From the NCBI RefSeq assembly GCF_037975245.1, contig NC_092576.1:23419111-23483110 (forward strand): a stretch of DNA of 64,000 bases. The letters run 5' to 3'. Every line of letters starts with the position of its first letter. Position 1 is the stretch's first letter. The DNA comes from Apostichopus japonicus (Eukaryota > Echinodermata > Holothuroidea > Aspidochirotida > Stichopodidae). Below, one piece after another: positions 47,184-62,954 of the stretch. Made by a program: the position numbers and the translations under genes. The notes under the pieces were generated by a model. That model was not told the origin of the DNA and searched no databases. It saw only the letters and a list, made by a program, of their open reading frames with translations.

Positions 47184-47382
<199 letters not shown>

Positions 47383-48317
47383 AGAAAACCAGAGAAATAA
47401 GATATGACTCATAATTGACAAATAAGGAGTAGGTTTTAGAAAATATATATATATGTGTGTGTGTTAAAGGAAAATTTTTTATTCCATTTATGCGAGCCGT
47501 CACGGATATAATGTTCCTTCAAACGCAAAAAAAGGCCCTAACTTGATGTGAAGTCTAAATATGGTATCATCGCGCCACATGTTTTCATTATGTTATGTTT
47601 TTCCTTATGTATTACAACGACTATTTTCTGGAACGGAGTTGGGTTTTGCATAAAATTGTAAAACTAAAATATTCACATTGGTGTCAGTGTCAGTGTCAAG
47701 ATAAGTAAAATGTGTCTGATCCTATAGTGACACTAAGGCATCGGTCACAGCTTTACAAAATGATAAATTCCAGTCACAATTTATTATTTACTTGGATATC
47801 TCCGAGACGAAAAGACTAAACGGGTGTTTGGGGTTACTTGTTCTCTACAATGATCTCCTTCATACAAGCTAAAGATGTGGGGGGGGGGGATCCATGTCCT
47901 CCTAGGATTCGATCGAATAGGAATAGGATATTTTTGGGCCAAATCTATTTAACTGATGAAAGAGAACTATATACGCTATAAAGTATCCCACTCAATTTCG
48001 TATTTGATCTACAAAACCCCGTTTTCAATATAATTAGTGAGATTTCCAAAATGACACGTTTAGTTCTTGTATCGTTCTGAACTTGAAGGAAACAGGTTAA
48101 CTGTTATTGCACACATTGAACAAAGTGTCTTAATTGTTTTCTTCAAAACTAAATACCGAAGTTTCAAGGCCTCTCAATGTGAGTATTGACAGTTATTGCC
48201 AAATCACTCAGTTTTAAATTTGCATTTGAGACCCCGAACAATGCACGGATCCCAGCGAAACATTCTCATTCCGTGTACAGCATGGTAACACGTACCTCTT
48301 TGCTTCAAGTTCACCCG

Positions 48318-48655
48318 ATGCTATCCCAGCCAGCATGCCCGGTTGGGGCCCAATTGGGTTTCACTCGGTTGAATTGGGCCTGGTTGGGCCAGGGCCAGCC
48401 CACTCAGTGCCCATTCGGGCATAATACAGTTTGGACCTTCTGGTTAACATACTTCAAAACATTATTGAGATGTTCAACACATACTTGTTTTTTGCTTTGG
48501 AAAGCTTAGGTTCTTCCTTAGGCCACCAATCCTTGACAACAGTTAATTCATTAACGTAGTGGCCCAATTGGGACAGACTCGGTTTTGATCAGATTGGCCC
48601 TCATGTATGGCCCGCTTCGGGCCCATTCGGGAGCAAGACGGTTTCAACAGGGGCT
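48318..48655. mobile_element. GGCCCAATTGGG-rich repeat, copy 1
   Basis: Begins TATCCCAGCCAGCATGCCC and continues with many degenerate GGGCCCAATTGGG and TTGGGCC motifs, interrupted by ~140 bp of unrelated DNA. The same end, inverted, is at 53705-53718, so this is a dispersed family with TATCCCAGCCAGCA ends. Confidence 0.55.
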
Positions 48656-48920
48656 TTCTGTGACTGTTTCGAGTGGGGGGGGGGGGGGTGCACGGACCCA
48701 AATTTACCGACCAAAATTGATTGTTAGCAATCTCGCTCGAAAAAATGAGGTTAGTCTGCGAAAAATATGTTAAATTGGTAAGATTGTAAGCCGAAAAAAC
48801 TGACAAGGAAAGAAAAAGAAAAGAAAGAAGGTCATCAGTATATTTGATTTTACCGACGAACTCACGAACACCCCCACCCCCCCCCCCCCCTCCCGTACGG
48901 TACGCCCCTGGGTTTCACTC
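48656..48920. repeat. PolyG/polyC-bounded fragment
   Basis: PolyG at about 48676-48689 and polyC near 48876-48891. GTACGGTACGCCCCTGG after the polyC looks like the end of a CAGGGGCGTACC-type transposon. No partner end found. Confidence 0.4.
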
Positions 48921-51540
48921 TTTCGGCTGACCTACTTCAATGTATATATCTCATTTCCACACTGCACTATCGTTATGACAAAGCCAACTGGCAACACTGA
49001 TTCCCGAATTAGGCACGTTTTTTTGCCACCAATACGTATCGCGCTCCATATGCCCTCACGTGATCATTCTACGGCAATAAAGCTAAAGAAATGACCGAGA
49101 ACGCTTTCCGAAATCCGATATGATTCAACGAAATCCATCGAAATAATTCAATTCATAATTGATAATTCAATCATTCACTCGAAAGGAGTTGGTACTCGGT
49201 GAGTATTTTGGAACAATTTTTTTTTTTTCTGTGAGGGTGTGACTCATTTGGGTGAATTTGTAGCAAGTTTTATTTCCTTGCACCCTCATCTCCGGAAGTG
49301 TAAACTTTCTGTGACGGGTTTCCTCGTTTGGAAAATACTCTAAGGGACTCACCAGAGGAATTCGTGCGTCATCTTAGCTTGGGACCTCCGCGACATGTGA
49401 ATTATTACGAGTACCAGCTGACCTTTATTAATATACTTAATTACAGCTCTACACGCATATCTTTACCTCGGGAACTTCAACCCTTATTATCTATATTTGT
49501 TCGGACATTGCCCGCTCGTGTAATTTACTGCTCCGCGAGCTCTTGGCCTAACGATCACCTGTCCGCGTCGCAGGTGATTATTGTTTATCAGCGTAGCCTA
49601 GCGTGGTTGCTGTGCATAGGATGGTAAGCCTAGGCGCCCTATAGTCTACTACTACTTCGCGCCACCTTCTGGAAGTTCCAACCACGGCTTGGCGTAAAGA
49701 TTCTCACGCCACCGATCTAAGCTTGGACTGAGCGACGGTGCACTGTGTGTATTTTCGTGTACTGGAGGACCGACCACTTTTCATTTAGTTTTACTAGACG
49801 GACTGATCCGAATTATTAGATCAGAGGTGTGTTTTACAATACCCTTAATCTAGTATAAGTTATAGCATTATCAGGTAACTAGCCTAGACCTAATGGCATG
49901 TCATTTCGTGTATTACTCGTGACAGCCTATCCTTACGGTCTACATACTAACATAGACTTAGACTTTTACAGTTGCAGAGCAATCGCGGTTGGTGTATTAC
50001 TTGCCTTCATTATAAACTTTTCATAGATAAGTCTCTTTGTTCGTTTTCCAATACACCTGTCTCGTAGTGGATCACCACGCATTAATTTTCTGTTTGTAAC
50101 CGATTCAACGGCATATTCTTTCGATCACCATCGTAGGCCTGAAGGACCTGTACGCAGCATAGACTTTGTAATTAGAAGAGCAGCCACTGCTGCAGACTTG
50201 CTTTTGTATACCATAGATAAGCTACGTAGCTATGCTACCAACGACTGGGTCATTCTTCGCTGTGCTGCAGGCATTTAACAACCTTACGGAATTCGCCAGC
50301 AATTCTTCAGGTCACAGAGTTCTCCGTCGGTCTCCAGTTACTGCTCCTTGGCTAATCTCACGTCTCCAACATTTGGGGACGCTGTTTAACGAGAGCACCC
50401 ACCCATTATTGTTGCCTTTATTACTATTCCTACAGCCTCCTTTGTTAAGTTCCGAGAAAGTAGGCAGCTGTTTTCGCCAATACTCACTACTGAACAACTC
50501 AAGGCCTGTCAACACGATCTCGACAATCAATTGGACGTAGTCAACCTATTCATCCGTTGTTTCAATCATCAACCGCAAGACAATTTCAACATTTGTAAAT
50601 ATGTATTTTTCATGTTCAAAGTTTTTTTAGATTTTTGTAGATTAAAGGGGGCATTTATTCAAACTGTAGTTCACCTATCTGATACTTAGAGCATTGAAAA
50701 TCATATCGGTAGCCCTATTTCCATCTTCATAGCATGTTCAGTTACCAAGATATGACTGTTTGCAGTTTGTTATTTAATAGGAGTAGAATGGCCACACCAT
50801 ATTTTTCATGTCAATACCTGGCTAATACTAAAAGTTTTATATTTCCCTTTGAAATATATACGTATGTTTCCACACGTTCCTTACATGTGAAATAAATAAT
50901 ATTGTGTAAACATCATCTAAATCCCAAGTGCTGACATAACATGTTAACATTTTAGAACAGATAGGGTTATAACTTCCATGTTTATATGACTATGAATAAC
51001 AATTTAAAACATAGGAATTGCTACAAAACTAAGGAACTGATTTCATCAAATATTAGTGTTGCCATTCTATTTTATTTCTTAGGAATTTCCAAATGCTCAT
51101 ATTCTGTCGCACTCAATTTTTCCAACTGTCGCACTCTAATTTTCACATATTCTTGTAATTTGTGAGTGTCCTAAAATTTTTATGACTTTAATCAGTCATA
51201 TTTACCACGTTTTCCTTGTCATATTGAGAAAATGTATCTCGCGATCCTTATACTCCACCATACAAAACTTTGTATGATTTTGAATATTCTAAAAGAAATG
51301 CCTAGAACTACTGTACAACGTTCAGCTTCGATTCGGTTAATTTATGTATTAATTTTGCTATTAGGTGGGTTGACTCTGTTCACTAGCTTACATTGGCTCT
51401 ATGGTATATACAATTGAAACTCTCAATGCTAATCTATGGAAGCTTAAAAGGGCCATCAACATAAGAAAAACTTTGCCCCATAAGTTGACATTTTTTCAGT
51501 AAATTGCTTAGATAGCAAGATAAAATCTTATCAAATATCA
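48921..51540. other. Unassigned region
   Basis: Two plus-strand ORFs (49328-49627 and 50232-50540) are open for about 100 codons, but I see no domain, family or splice structure that supports them. The GC content and CpG content of 49.3-50.6 kb are a little higher than around it, so an unrecognised gene or LTR is possible. Confidence 0.25.
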
Positions 51541-51562
51541 GAAAATGTTGGATTGCTCAGTT

Positions 51563-51840
51563 GCTTTAACTGAGCAATTGAACAATTTTCTGAAAAATGT
51601 TTAATTGAAAACTAATCATACCTCGTCAATTGGACATTTTTCTGCAAAATGTTTAATTGACAACTTATCATATCTCATCAATTGGAAATTTTGCTGCAAA
51701 ATGTTCAATTGTTCACTTCATTCCATCTGAGCAATTGAAACATTTTCTGCACAATGTTTAATTGACAACTTATGGTATCTTATCAACTCAACATTTTTCT
51801 GCAAAATGTTTAATTGTCCATTTCATTCCAAATTCTCAGC
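51563..51840. repeat. About 61-bp minisatellite
   Basis: Four to five diverged units with CAATTG, then ACATTTTTCTGCAAAATGTT, TAATTGACAACTTAT and CATCT-type spacers. Confidence 0.8.
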
Positions 51841-53270
51841 TGGAATGAAGTGAACAATTGAAATTGTTTCATGTGAGTGATAAATAGCCCCCCCCCCCCC
51901 CAGGAAAATAATATTAAGCGTGTTAGTGAAAAGCACTGTATTTTTTGGTAATTCACTATGTCGTTGAATATAATTTGTTGGAAAAAAAAGTTTTCCCCTT
52001 TGTTACATTAACATAGCTTTTGTAGTCAGTAGTCTATGTAGCCTTCAAGCAGATAACTATACTCAGTTGCTTACTGTGTAGTGAGGGCCAGTGGTACAGA
52101 TGTATCGAAAAATAATTCCGCATGGTAATGTTGATGAGTAGTACGGGGGAGGGGGGGGGTGGTACAAGGCAGCAGTTGGAATTTTCTGGCTCCAAAATCC
52201 ATCCAGTTGGAATTTCAGCCACTACAACCCCCCCCCCCCCCCAATCGTCAGGCTTTAGCTACGTCCCTGTGTAGAGATGGGATGAATAGCTACTGGCATG
52301 ATTTTTAAAGCTCTATAACATACAAAAATCACATTTTGAGTACACTTGCCCTTTAATGTGAATTTTTATGCTTAGAACTAAATCATTCCATTCTTTTTCA
52401 TTGTGTCGTATCTACATTAAACGATTATACACCTTCATTTTTGCTAATCAATGTTCTTTATTCTAGAGTACATCCATCCATTTATATTTTTGTGTTTTCC
52501 AGATTTACTGTAGTAATATTTTTTATTACCTATGTCATTATCTTGTCATAAAACATAGAAGATGTTTATTCTCACCTTGCCAGAAAAAGTTATAAGTTCA
52601 GCTTTAGGTCACGATTTTAAATGAGGTCATGTTTTTATGATTCCATTTGATCTAGAGGATACATACTGTTGGCCCTGAGCAACATTCGCATTGCATTTGC
52701 AATGCAAAAGTATGTGCAATATATAGCATCTTGCCCTCATCGTTAACTTTTGCAGGGTTTGCCTGTTCTATTCCTTCTCCAAATGCCAAAATGTTCCCTC
52801 CAATTAGGATGCATATAGTTTCAGTTCTGAGAGTTTCATATTTTTTCTTTAAAATAAAATGTAATTATGGAGTTTATGAATTATTGTTTAGTTTTCATCG
52901 TTGTCTTCTTGAAAAATATATTTCAATGAATCTAGACATGAATACATTTGTTTTTATTTGGATTTGTTTCTGAGGCAATTAATCTCTGCTGTAACACGAC
53001 AGTACATGAACGGTTCAAGTGTTATTGATTCAACAACCTACTATAATATGTGGGACACAAGTGCAACCAAGCTATATCCAGCTCTTCTCTCGTCCTTTGG
53101 GTGATGGGGCGACTACACTTTCACGCTGAGACAAACATGACTTTTACAAACACTTCCTGCATGCTCCCAGGGCTGTTATTTTACGTCCCCATCCCATGGT
53201 CGTGATTGAAACTTGGCCTTCAGCCACTTTCCCGAATGCTGAGAGGTGGTAAACCTGTAGATAACTGAAC
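51841..53270. other. No gene recognised
   Basis: Contains polyC runs (51888-51901, 52228-52242). ACGTCCCTGTG near 52261 resembles the end of a CAGGGACGTAGC-type transposon. Nothing coding supported. Confidence 0.3.
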
Positions 53271-53275
53271 TATTG

Positions 53276-53718
53276 CAAGGGACACAGTGAAACAACTGGG
53301 CTTAAAATTTGGACCACACAGTTGGCCCAGTTGGGGCCAGTGTGGGTTTCACTTGGGTCAAGCTCAGTCAACTGGGCCCGAAATGGGTCCCAATTGGGCC
53401 CCATGCAGTTAGCCTGATTGGGCACAGTATGGGTTCTGTGTGGGCCAAAACGATTGGGGCCCAGAATGGGTCCCAAGTGGGCCCCATACAGCTGGCCCGG
53501 TTGGTCCCCGTATGGGATTGGTTTGGGCCCCAATCAGTCTCGCCCAACTGGGACCAGTTTGGGCCACTCGTGGGCCCCAATCTGTTTGGTCCAATTGGGC
53601 CCTGTGTGGAACGGAATGACAAATCTGAATGGGCCCCTATTGGGAAGCCCAATTGGGGCCCACTTGGCAGCCCGATTAGGCCCCATTTGGGGCCCAATTA
53701 TGATTGCTGGCTGGGATA
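53276..53718. mobile_element. GGCCCAATTGGG-rich repeat, copy 2
   Basis: About 440 bp built almost entirely from degenerate GGGCCCAATTGGGCC-like motifs, ending TGCTGGCTGGGATA, the inverse of the end at 48318. Overlapping proline/glycine-rich ORFs on both strands are a consequence of the repeat. Confidence 0.6.
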
Positions 53719-53846
53719 CAGACAGAACCAATTTAAACTATGACCGTGTGTCTGAAACAATGGCCTCTGAAACGAATACCCTCGCAGGTCTGAAAATCTT
53801 CGATTTAGGAGTACCTATTTAGACGCACACTTTAACTATCAACGAT

Positions 53847-54410
53847 CGGTGGCGTCGCCAGACAATGCAATATGGGGGGATGGGGGGGGGGCAAAAGACT
53901 TACTTTGAGGGCACACAGTTTATTTATGAATTCTGTCCTGGGGAGGGGTGTAAGGGGAGGGATTTTGATTAATTAAGGGACCTTAGATACAATCTGATGC
54001 TATATTTTGCAACTTGTGGTTGCAAGAATTTTCGGGCTCAGTCTGTCCGATGTTTCTGTTTTTAATTGAGGCGGATAAAATAGTTATACACAAAATGGAA
54101 ATTAACCCTTTTGCTTTGCTAATATTTTAAGTAAGAGTGTTGAAAATATGAAATTTAAATTCATGCAGAGTAGTGAAGTTTAAGCACTAGCGGTTCACGC
54201 AGGGGTCTCTGTGACCTTGTTAGTGAGACCACAACTGGCTATTGTGATGGTCGGTGGAAAGAAGTTTTACTGATGAATATAATACGTTCCGTGCTTTGTA
54301 TAGTCAGTTTTTGTTGAGCATTTTTTTAACACTAATAATCGCATCTGGGGGGCACGATTATTGGGGGGCGGGGCACGTGACCCTCAGGCCACCCCTTGGC
54401 GACACCACTG
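53847..54410. mobile_element. Small hAT-like element
   Basis: 564 bp with ends CGGTGGCGTCGCCA and the complement of CAGTGGTGTCGCCA. The flanks TCAACGAT and TCAACAAA agree at the first five bases and one more, a decayed 8-bp duplication. No transposase. Confidence 0.6.
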
Positions 54411-56460
54411 TCAACAAATTCGATAGATCAACAGAATAGTCGTTTTTTTAGTGAAAAAAAAAGTGATAAGTTGGTGTATATCTCGTTCTTATCTGTTTGT
54501 TGGTCTGCCTGTTCGTGTGTTTGAAAGATTCAACGTAATTTTTCCAATTATGTAGGACATTTGAATAGATTCATGTGACTCGGGTCCATATCGGTCAAAC
54601 TCGGTTTGCAGCATTAATGTCATTATTCATCACCGTAATGTGTTGTTGAATTAAGGAAAGGAAGAAATGTATAAATCGGAGGTTTCCATCTGGGAATCGG
54701 TGCTCTCTACTTATTCGCTAAGTTGTTGCTTTTTTTGTTTAAATTGTCATTTATGTGTACTACCCACTGGAACTGTCTTGGGCGAGCAAAGTGATTTATG
54801 GAAAGTCCGAAAGTGAATGCCTTGAGGGGGTGGGGGGGGGGTTTGTCCCGTAAATTGGTGGCTGTCCACCTGTCCTTTCCAGCGTTCACGCTGGGTTTCT
54901 TTTCCTCGACATATCCGACGGTTATCCCATGGAAGGATACTTCGAATCATTTTGTTTTTTAGTTGGTGTTATTGTACGCTGTTCGTGAACAGCGCCATCG
55001 GTTATGGCTAAATTTTTTTTCGACAAGAGTTGTGAGCATGTAGCGCTGTCCATGTCACGTGACTCTGTGTTCCCTTTAGCAATGTTGATATTTGGACTGT
55101 TTTGACGACGTTTGAAGTATAAGGAGGGACAATTATTGGTCAGTTTCTACACGTAACCCCCAAAACAACCTCACCTCTCTTCTCCTTCACCAAACAGTTT
55201 TTCGACATTTCTGAAATAACTAGCATACGTGACCTGCAGGGATGTAAGTGCAGCACACACAAAAAAAAACAAAAAAACAGGAAAACTATTCGGAGACCCC
55301 GGGTGAATGCCGTCCTAACACATCCTACTCCTAGCTCTGACTACTTACACACTATCGTTATGTTAGGCTAGCTCAAAAGTATTAGCGCTAACACATCCTA
55401 CTCCTAGTTCTGACTACTTACACACTAACGTTATGTTAGGCTAGCTTAAATTAAAGTTACAAATACGTCGCTGCGAACTCCGAAATAAAAAACAGTCTCA
55501 CATTCGAATGCGATCACGAAAATCAACTATCATATGCGTATCCCGTAGATTTCCGCCGCTCACAAATATCACAAGCGTCAATTCCGAAACTTATGTCGAG
55601 CACCAGCAATTAAGAAGATGTGAATTAGGCAAGGTTTTTCAACGACAGAAATGAGCTATGGCGATTTGAAGTTCGCACGTACGCAACGATGTTCACATGG
55701 CACAATGTTGTACATTGCAATGCGATGTGTAACAGGAAATGGTATTTTGGTTGATCGATGAGTGAAAATTGAAGTTAGCTTGCTGCAACGGGCCAGGCAT
55801 TTTTGCCGCGTTGCGTCTTTGATATTCGTACAATTTTGTGCAAACTTTAATGGAATTTAAAAAAAACCCGGATTTCCGTAAAAATACGGAAGACTTACAT
55901 CGCTGGACCTGGCTGGGATGGCGTTCCATAAGTTATGTCTCCTAAACAGCTCTATACGGGCGAGAAAATACGTGTGATACACGAAGCCTGCTTTCGATTG
56001 GTTGACAATTTGTATTTTTTGGATTTTACTTTTTTGGTATTTATTCAATAGATATGTTAAGCGTGAACGTCGGTCCGGACTGAAGATTAAAAATGTTAGA
56101 AAATACCGGTGAGGCGCTGACTTCGAAATTTTTTCAGTTAATATTGGCAGATTAAGATAACAATGAAAGCAAAAAGTTGAGGTTCGGTGATAAGTTCTGT
56201 GATTTTGTTGTTGTTGGATGATTCAATATATCACCATGGCAACATCATTGTGACCATTCGATCTCTTGAATTCGCGTCATACTAAGATGTTGTATGTTAT
56301 GTGTGTGTGTGTTGTTTTTAAGCTAATATATTCTTGTGACTGCTTACATGTGTACGTGTACGTAATAGTGCCCTATTATATTTGGCACTGATGAAATAAC
56401 GACTGAATAAAGACTACCGGAAGACACAAACAATAAAGAGACAAGACTTATCCTTAAGAA
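54411..56460. other. No gene recognised
   Basis: Contains a 73-bp tandem duplication at 55315-55460 (CTAACACATCCTACTCCTAG units). Nothing coding supported. Confidence 0.35.
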
Positions 56461-59400
56461 ATTATCTCAGAAAATATATTTCTGGATAGTAATTTGCAGC
56501 ATTTTACATAATAGAAGGGGAGAAAAAATGTCGGAAACATTTCTAAAAAGAAGCAAAAAAGAAAAAAGAAAAAAGAAAAAAAAGGAGCATTTCCTCAAGT
56601 CTTGATTTGTAGACAAAAGAAAAGGGGAATAAAATACAAATACTAGCTTGTCTGAAAGAGAACAGTGAGTATATGTGATAAGTGTAATCGCAGATAACAT
56701 AAATACATTGGTTTTGAACAGACCAAAAAAAAAAAAATTAATAATAATAATAGGAAAAACAAAGAGAAACATATTCGATAACGATGTGACTCGAGAGAGG
56801 TATGTTACAAATGCAACAACTATTAAGTACATTATGCACATGCAAAATGTCTAATAAAATATAAACATATCTATTATGAATATGCATTAAGTATGTAAAA
56901 TGAAAAAAAGGTAAATTGAGTTCTTGTACCCTGCCCTGGTTCCCCACACGAGCTACATACCGCCCCACCCACTCCTTCCCCCACCCTTCAAATATTTCTC
57001 TAGGCTTACGCAGACAGAGAACATATAATACCTGGAGAAAAAAATTGTCCACTCTTCAAGTGCATATGCATATAGTCGTCCTCATGAATATTTATATTTC
57101 ACTATGTAAAGAAATGATGGTAAGAAAGTGTGTAATGCATATGGGATAAGAGGAGGGGGGCAAGGGGGGGATGACAAAGGGGTAGGAAGAGAAAGTACAA
57201 TATATTAGAATATAGTTAAAAATCTGCCTGCAGGGGAATTAACAATGGTAATAACAGAAAAAAAAACATTCAAAGACGTTGAAGCTACTACCTGATTGAT
57301 GAGTAGCTCATTTGCAGGAATATACAGATTATAAGACTAAAAGAAGCAACAAAAAAAAGAAGAAAAAAAACAACATTTCCCACTTTCTATTCCAACCCAA
57401 GATTTCACTAATTGTTGGATTAATGACAAAACAAGAAGAAATATAAAAACGGACAACGGCCAGAGTATGATGAGCAAAAAACAAGCACAAGCCAAAACTT
57501 GGCAAAGGCAAGGAATGATAGTAATGAAGAGAGACCATCTCTGTATGAAGACAACTTTAAACTTGTGCTGATAGAGAGAATGAGGATAAAGGGGAAGGGG
57601 GAGGGGGAGGGGGGGTGAAAGGATAATAATTCTAGGCACTTCTCTTAGGTAAACTATACCCTCTCCAACCAATAAAAATCATTAAAAAAAAATTAAAAAA
57701 TTGTAATATAATGAACAGATATAGCATGGGTGTCTTAGAATACTGATTGTATGGTGAGACCCTACTTGACTACGACTAAAATATATCCCATTATGAAATT
57801 GGACCGATACCTTCCAGCGCACCACTCCTCCCCACACCCACCCGCCCACCCAACCCCCACTGGCTGACACCTATTTTTAGAACAACCTTTTCCTCCCTCT
57901 CAAAGTGACAAAAGATGCACATTTCAAAGCACTATCATTTTTACAGTCTCTCTTTGTAATGCCAACTTAAAATTTAAATATTAAAATTTAAATATGAACT
58001 ATGAAATTCCAGAGTACAAGAAGGACAGTATAACATAATCCACTGTCCTACCTACCTTCTCCCTTCCCCCATCCCCACCAAGAATAGGCTGAGAATCCCC
58101 ACTCACCCCCCCCCCCCCCCCCGGTGTTAATCTTTTGAGACATCCCTTGTACTACAGCTACAGGGTACAAAACTTGACACTAGATATCTACATGGTTGGT
58201 GATCAAAAATGTGGTGAAGAATTTGGTAATGTCCCACATGGAGATTAACCCTGATCACATTCTCACACACCTCGACCCTGGCCACTGGGCAATAACCATC
58301 TTCATTTATAACCAAATACCTTGGACATGAAACATTTGCCTTTTTGAAAACATAAAACGACAATTGTGCTACTGTATGATGGTTCTTTGAAATATAATAA
58401 CTTAAAACTAGAATATTTTCGAGAGAAAAAGTACGGGGGGGGGGGGGAACAAAAAAATTTAATTATCAAATCATGATTCCATGATCTCAACATTGACAGT
58501 TATACAAAGATTTCAAGTCTTTTCCAATTATAAATTGAGTTTTGAAAAAAAAAAAAAAACGCTTGAAAGAAGACCAAACATGATGCCACCCTCCGACATT
58601 AATGTACGGGACCATCTTGAATGTTTTGTTTTTTTCTTGTGTAAAAGTACGTTGGCCAATTTAATTTTACATGTTCTATTACACAGGCTCTCTAGTGGAT
58701 AAGCAGTTTGCTAACAATTTTATTTTGTTTTTTTCTTAAGTCTTTCCAAAAAAAAGCCTTCACTGATAGGTAACTTATTAAAGATGGTGATTTCTGTGGT
58801 TACAAACGCATAGGTGTAACATTAGAGAACATGATATCATACAAATACAATGACAGGGTAGGGTTTCGTTTCTGTACAATCAAGTTCCCAAGGATAAACA
58901 TTTCATATAACATGAACAATATCAATAGTATTTATCCCCATAAATACTATTGATATTTCACAGTTGATCAAAACAAAAACAAAATTCTCAGCAGTGTGTC
59001 CTGGCTATTTCAGGATGATACAGTTTGTCATTATTTTTAAACAAATATTGGCCCCAAAAAAAAAAAAAAATTACATATAATTCTTTCTTTTCTAAGCCAA
59101 TAATTGTGTGTAAATGTGACACCATTAGACAGAGCTGTTAGATGATGGTTTATTAACATGAGGCATATATTTGGAAGGGTAGTGGGGGCAAGTGACTTCA
59201 ATTTGAGGAAGCCAACTGTAAAATGTCCTAACAATATGGACCCTTTGTGCATGTCTGTTCCACTTATACCAGTTTTTTTTTTTTTTAACTGTTTTCAACA
59301 AAACGGGTTATTTTCTGAGCACTTTTTTTCTTATTTTTTTTTTACAACAAAAGAGCACTTTCTATCTACAATCTTTCTCATTTTATCGACAAAAGGTCAC

Positions 59401-61412
59401 ACATTTTTCAAATCACATACCAGGGGAGAGGGGTGACTTGACAATGATTTCTCACATGGCAGGCACAAGTAGCTATACAAATCAAGATTGAATTATCAAG
59501 GAGTCAAAAGAAAACGTCTTCAAATAAGAAAATCTCTTGATCTAACCCCCCCTGTGTCTTTCAACTGGAATCTCGTTCTTTCACAATGACAATAATTTCT
59601 CGAGAAGATGAAAACTTTACAACCCCGAAAACTCAGTCTCACCACGAACTTCCATTTTTTTAAGGCTGTTGATGCCCGCTGGCCATTAATACCAATGAAT
59701 CGCCCAAACCCAGGCAAAACAACAAAACGACTGGCTGAAAGCCTATACAGGGTCAAAGGGCACTTGAAAACCGACCACACAATTTATTTTCCTTTTAGGC
59801 ACTAGACTCTTCGAGATGAATACTGGACATTGCTAATAATTAATGAGGCACTATCTTAAAATGTTTTTAAAATTTAGTAATAAAAAGAAAGAGAGAAAAA
59901 AAAAGCACATCTCTGATGTCTTCTTTGTTTTGTCGGCAAAAAAGGAAAAAAAAATAAATGTCAAAGAGTGAGAAACAGGCCACAGGCCGTCCGAGAGGCG
60001 TTTATGACTCCCGAAGTGCATTGAAAAAAAATGGAGAGGTCGCTGCACCCTGCTTCTTCATAATTAAAAAATAATGTATCCAAGCTAATGAATATTTATG
60101 ATGTCTGCATAATTCATGAGCTCTTATAATAATATTTTGCCCACTTAGTCATCCCCATTGGGTAAAATAAACCTCTCGCCATGATAATGGATGGCATCCT
60201 GTCCGATGGAGAGTTTCATCTCCGTGGAAACCAGTCAAATACTTTTCTTTCTTTTTCACTCACTCTCTCTCCACCTCTCTCTCTCTCTTCAAAGTTCTCA
60301 TCTGCTGATTCAACTGTCACATCTTTGGCAAGGTAAAACAAATATGGTTCGGACCAAACTCCTTAGTCTTTTCATCATCGTGCTGCCCAGGAAAAATCTT
60401 GTCCGAGCAAACATGAAATGATCAAATGACCAAAAAAATAATCTGCGCCACTACCCCGCCCATCCACCCCCCGTCCCCCCCCAATACATCTGACCCGTAT
60501 TGACAGAAATTTCTCTCGTCTGAGTTTGGTCGTTTTAAACCATCCAAAAACCAATTTGGACCAAGGATCGGTCAACACTCCACAGTTGCTCTCCAACATT
60601 CACTTGGGACAATGTTGCCTCCACATTTGCTGCGAGTTGTTTCAGTTTCCATGATAGGACAATGTGCCAAACGGCTTCCTCTTATGTTATATAAACAATA
60701 CAGACGGCTCCCGAGCATACAGGTCGCAGATACAGCTGTGCATGTATCATGCATCGTCGAAAACAGACATCTTGACGAGACCGACGAGTACTGCTAGTAC
60801 CGGTAAACCTACTCCTCCTTCCAAAAGGCACTTCCAGACGAAACAACATCAGATAAAACCATATCCTCAACGATAATTTATGAGCGGACTGTCACTGTTA
60901 GACAGAGAGAATGTCCCCAGTTAACATCTCCAACGATGTACTGACATTGTACGAGGATTCCTCTGGTATTCACACAAAGTGGCTTCTACCTCCTCTGGCA
61001 ATTTTTTTAAAAACAATTTCACTCGTTTAACAAGCCCAAAATATGCAACAATCGTTGTAAACAACTTGTCGCATAGTATAAGGTACCTGGTACCATATAA
61101 CCCCCCACCCCCCCCCAACTCCATCTCTCCCTTGGCACTTTCAAGCTCTCATCTAGAGTACCTTCAAACTGGGTCCTCTGGGAGACCACCCAAATCTGCT
61201 TTCAAAAATACAGATTCCGTCTCTGACTGACTACTCCCGCCGCTGCGATTTTTTTTTTTTTTATCCAAGGGAGGTAAGATAATAACCGTAACGTAACATC
61301 ATCCGTGGTGAAAACATCCAATTTATATTTTTTTATAAATAGTATTACAAATACTATTTCCTTGTTCCCATTCCTAAGCCACACCAATCTCTACGGCAAG
61401 AGGTAAGAGCAT
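56461..61412. other. Downstream region of Su(H), possibly long 3' UTR
   Basis: No coding exon. Many A- and T-rich tracts and polyC runs. On the minus strand the first AATAAA that I notice is at about 59145-59150 (plus-strand TTTATT), which would allow a 3' UTR of about 2.3 kb; the true end cannot be decided here. A perfect hairpin lies at 58918-58957. Confidence 0.35.
58918..58957. repeat. Perfect 18-bp hairpin with CCCC loop
   Basis: AATATCAATAGTATTTAT, CCCC, then the exact reverse complement. On the Su(H) sense strand the loop is GGGG. Function unknown. Confidence 0.85.
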
Positions 61413-62803
<1,391 letters not shown>

Positions 62804-62954
62804 TTATACAGCCTACAGAGCGTAATTACAGTGAAATAAGGCGCAACAGATTACAATTTGGGATTTGATCTAGCATGTAAAAGTGAAAGCAGGTATACTG
62901 TTTATGGCCAGTGTTTGAGAGAAAGCATAGTAGCTAGCCTATTCACATGCAGCA

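Noticed and set aside
53270-53822. Glycine/proline-rich ORFs of up to 144 residues
   Set aside because: They come from the GGCCCAATTGGG repeat; several overlap on both strands.
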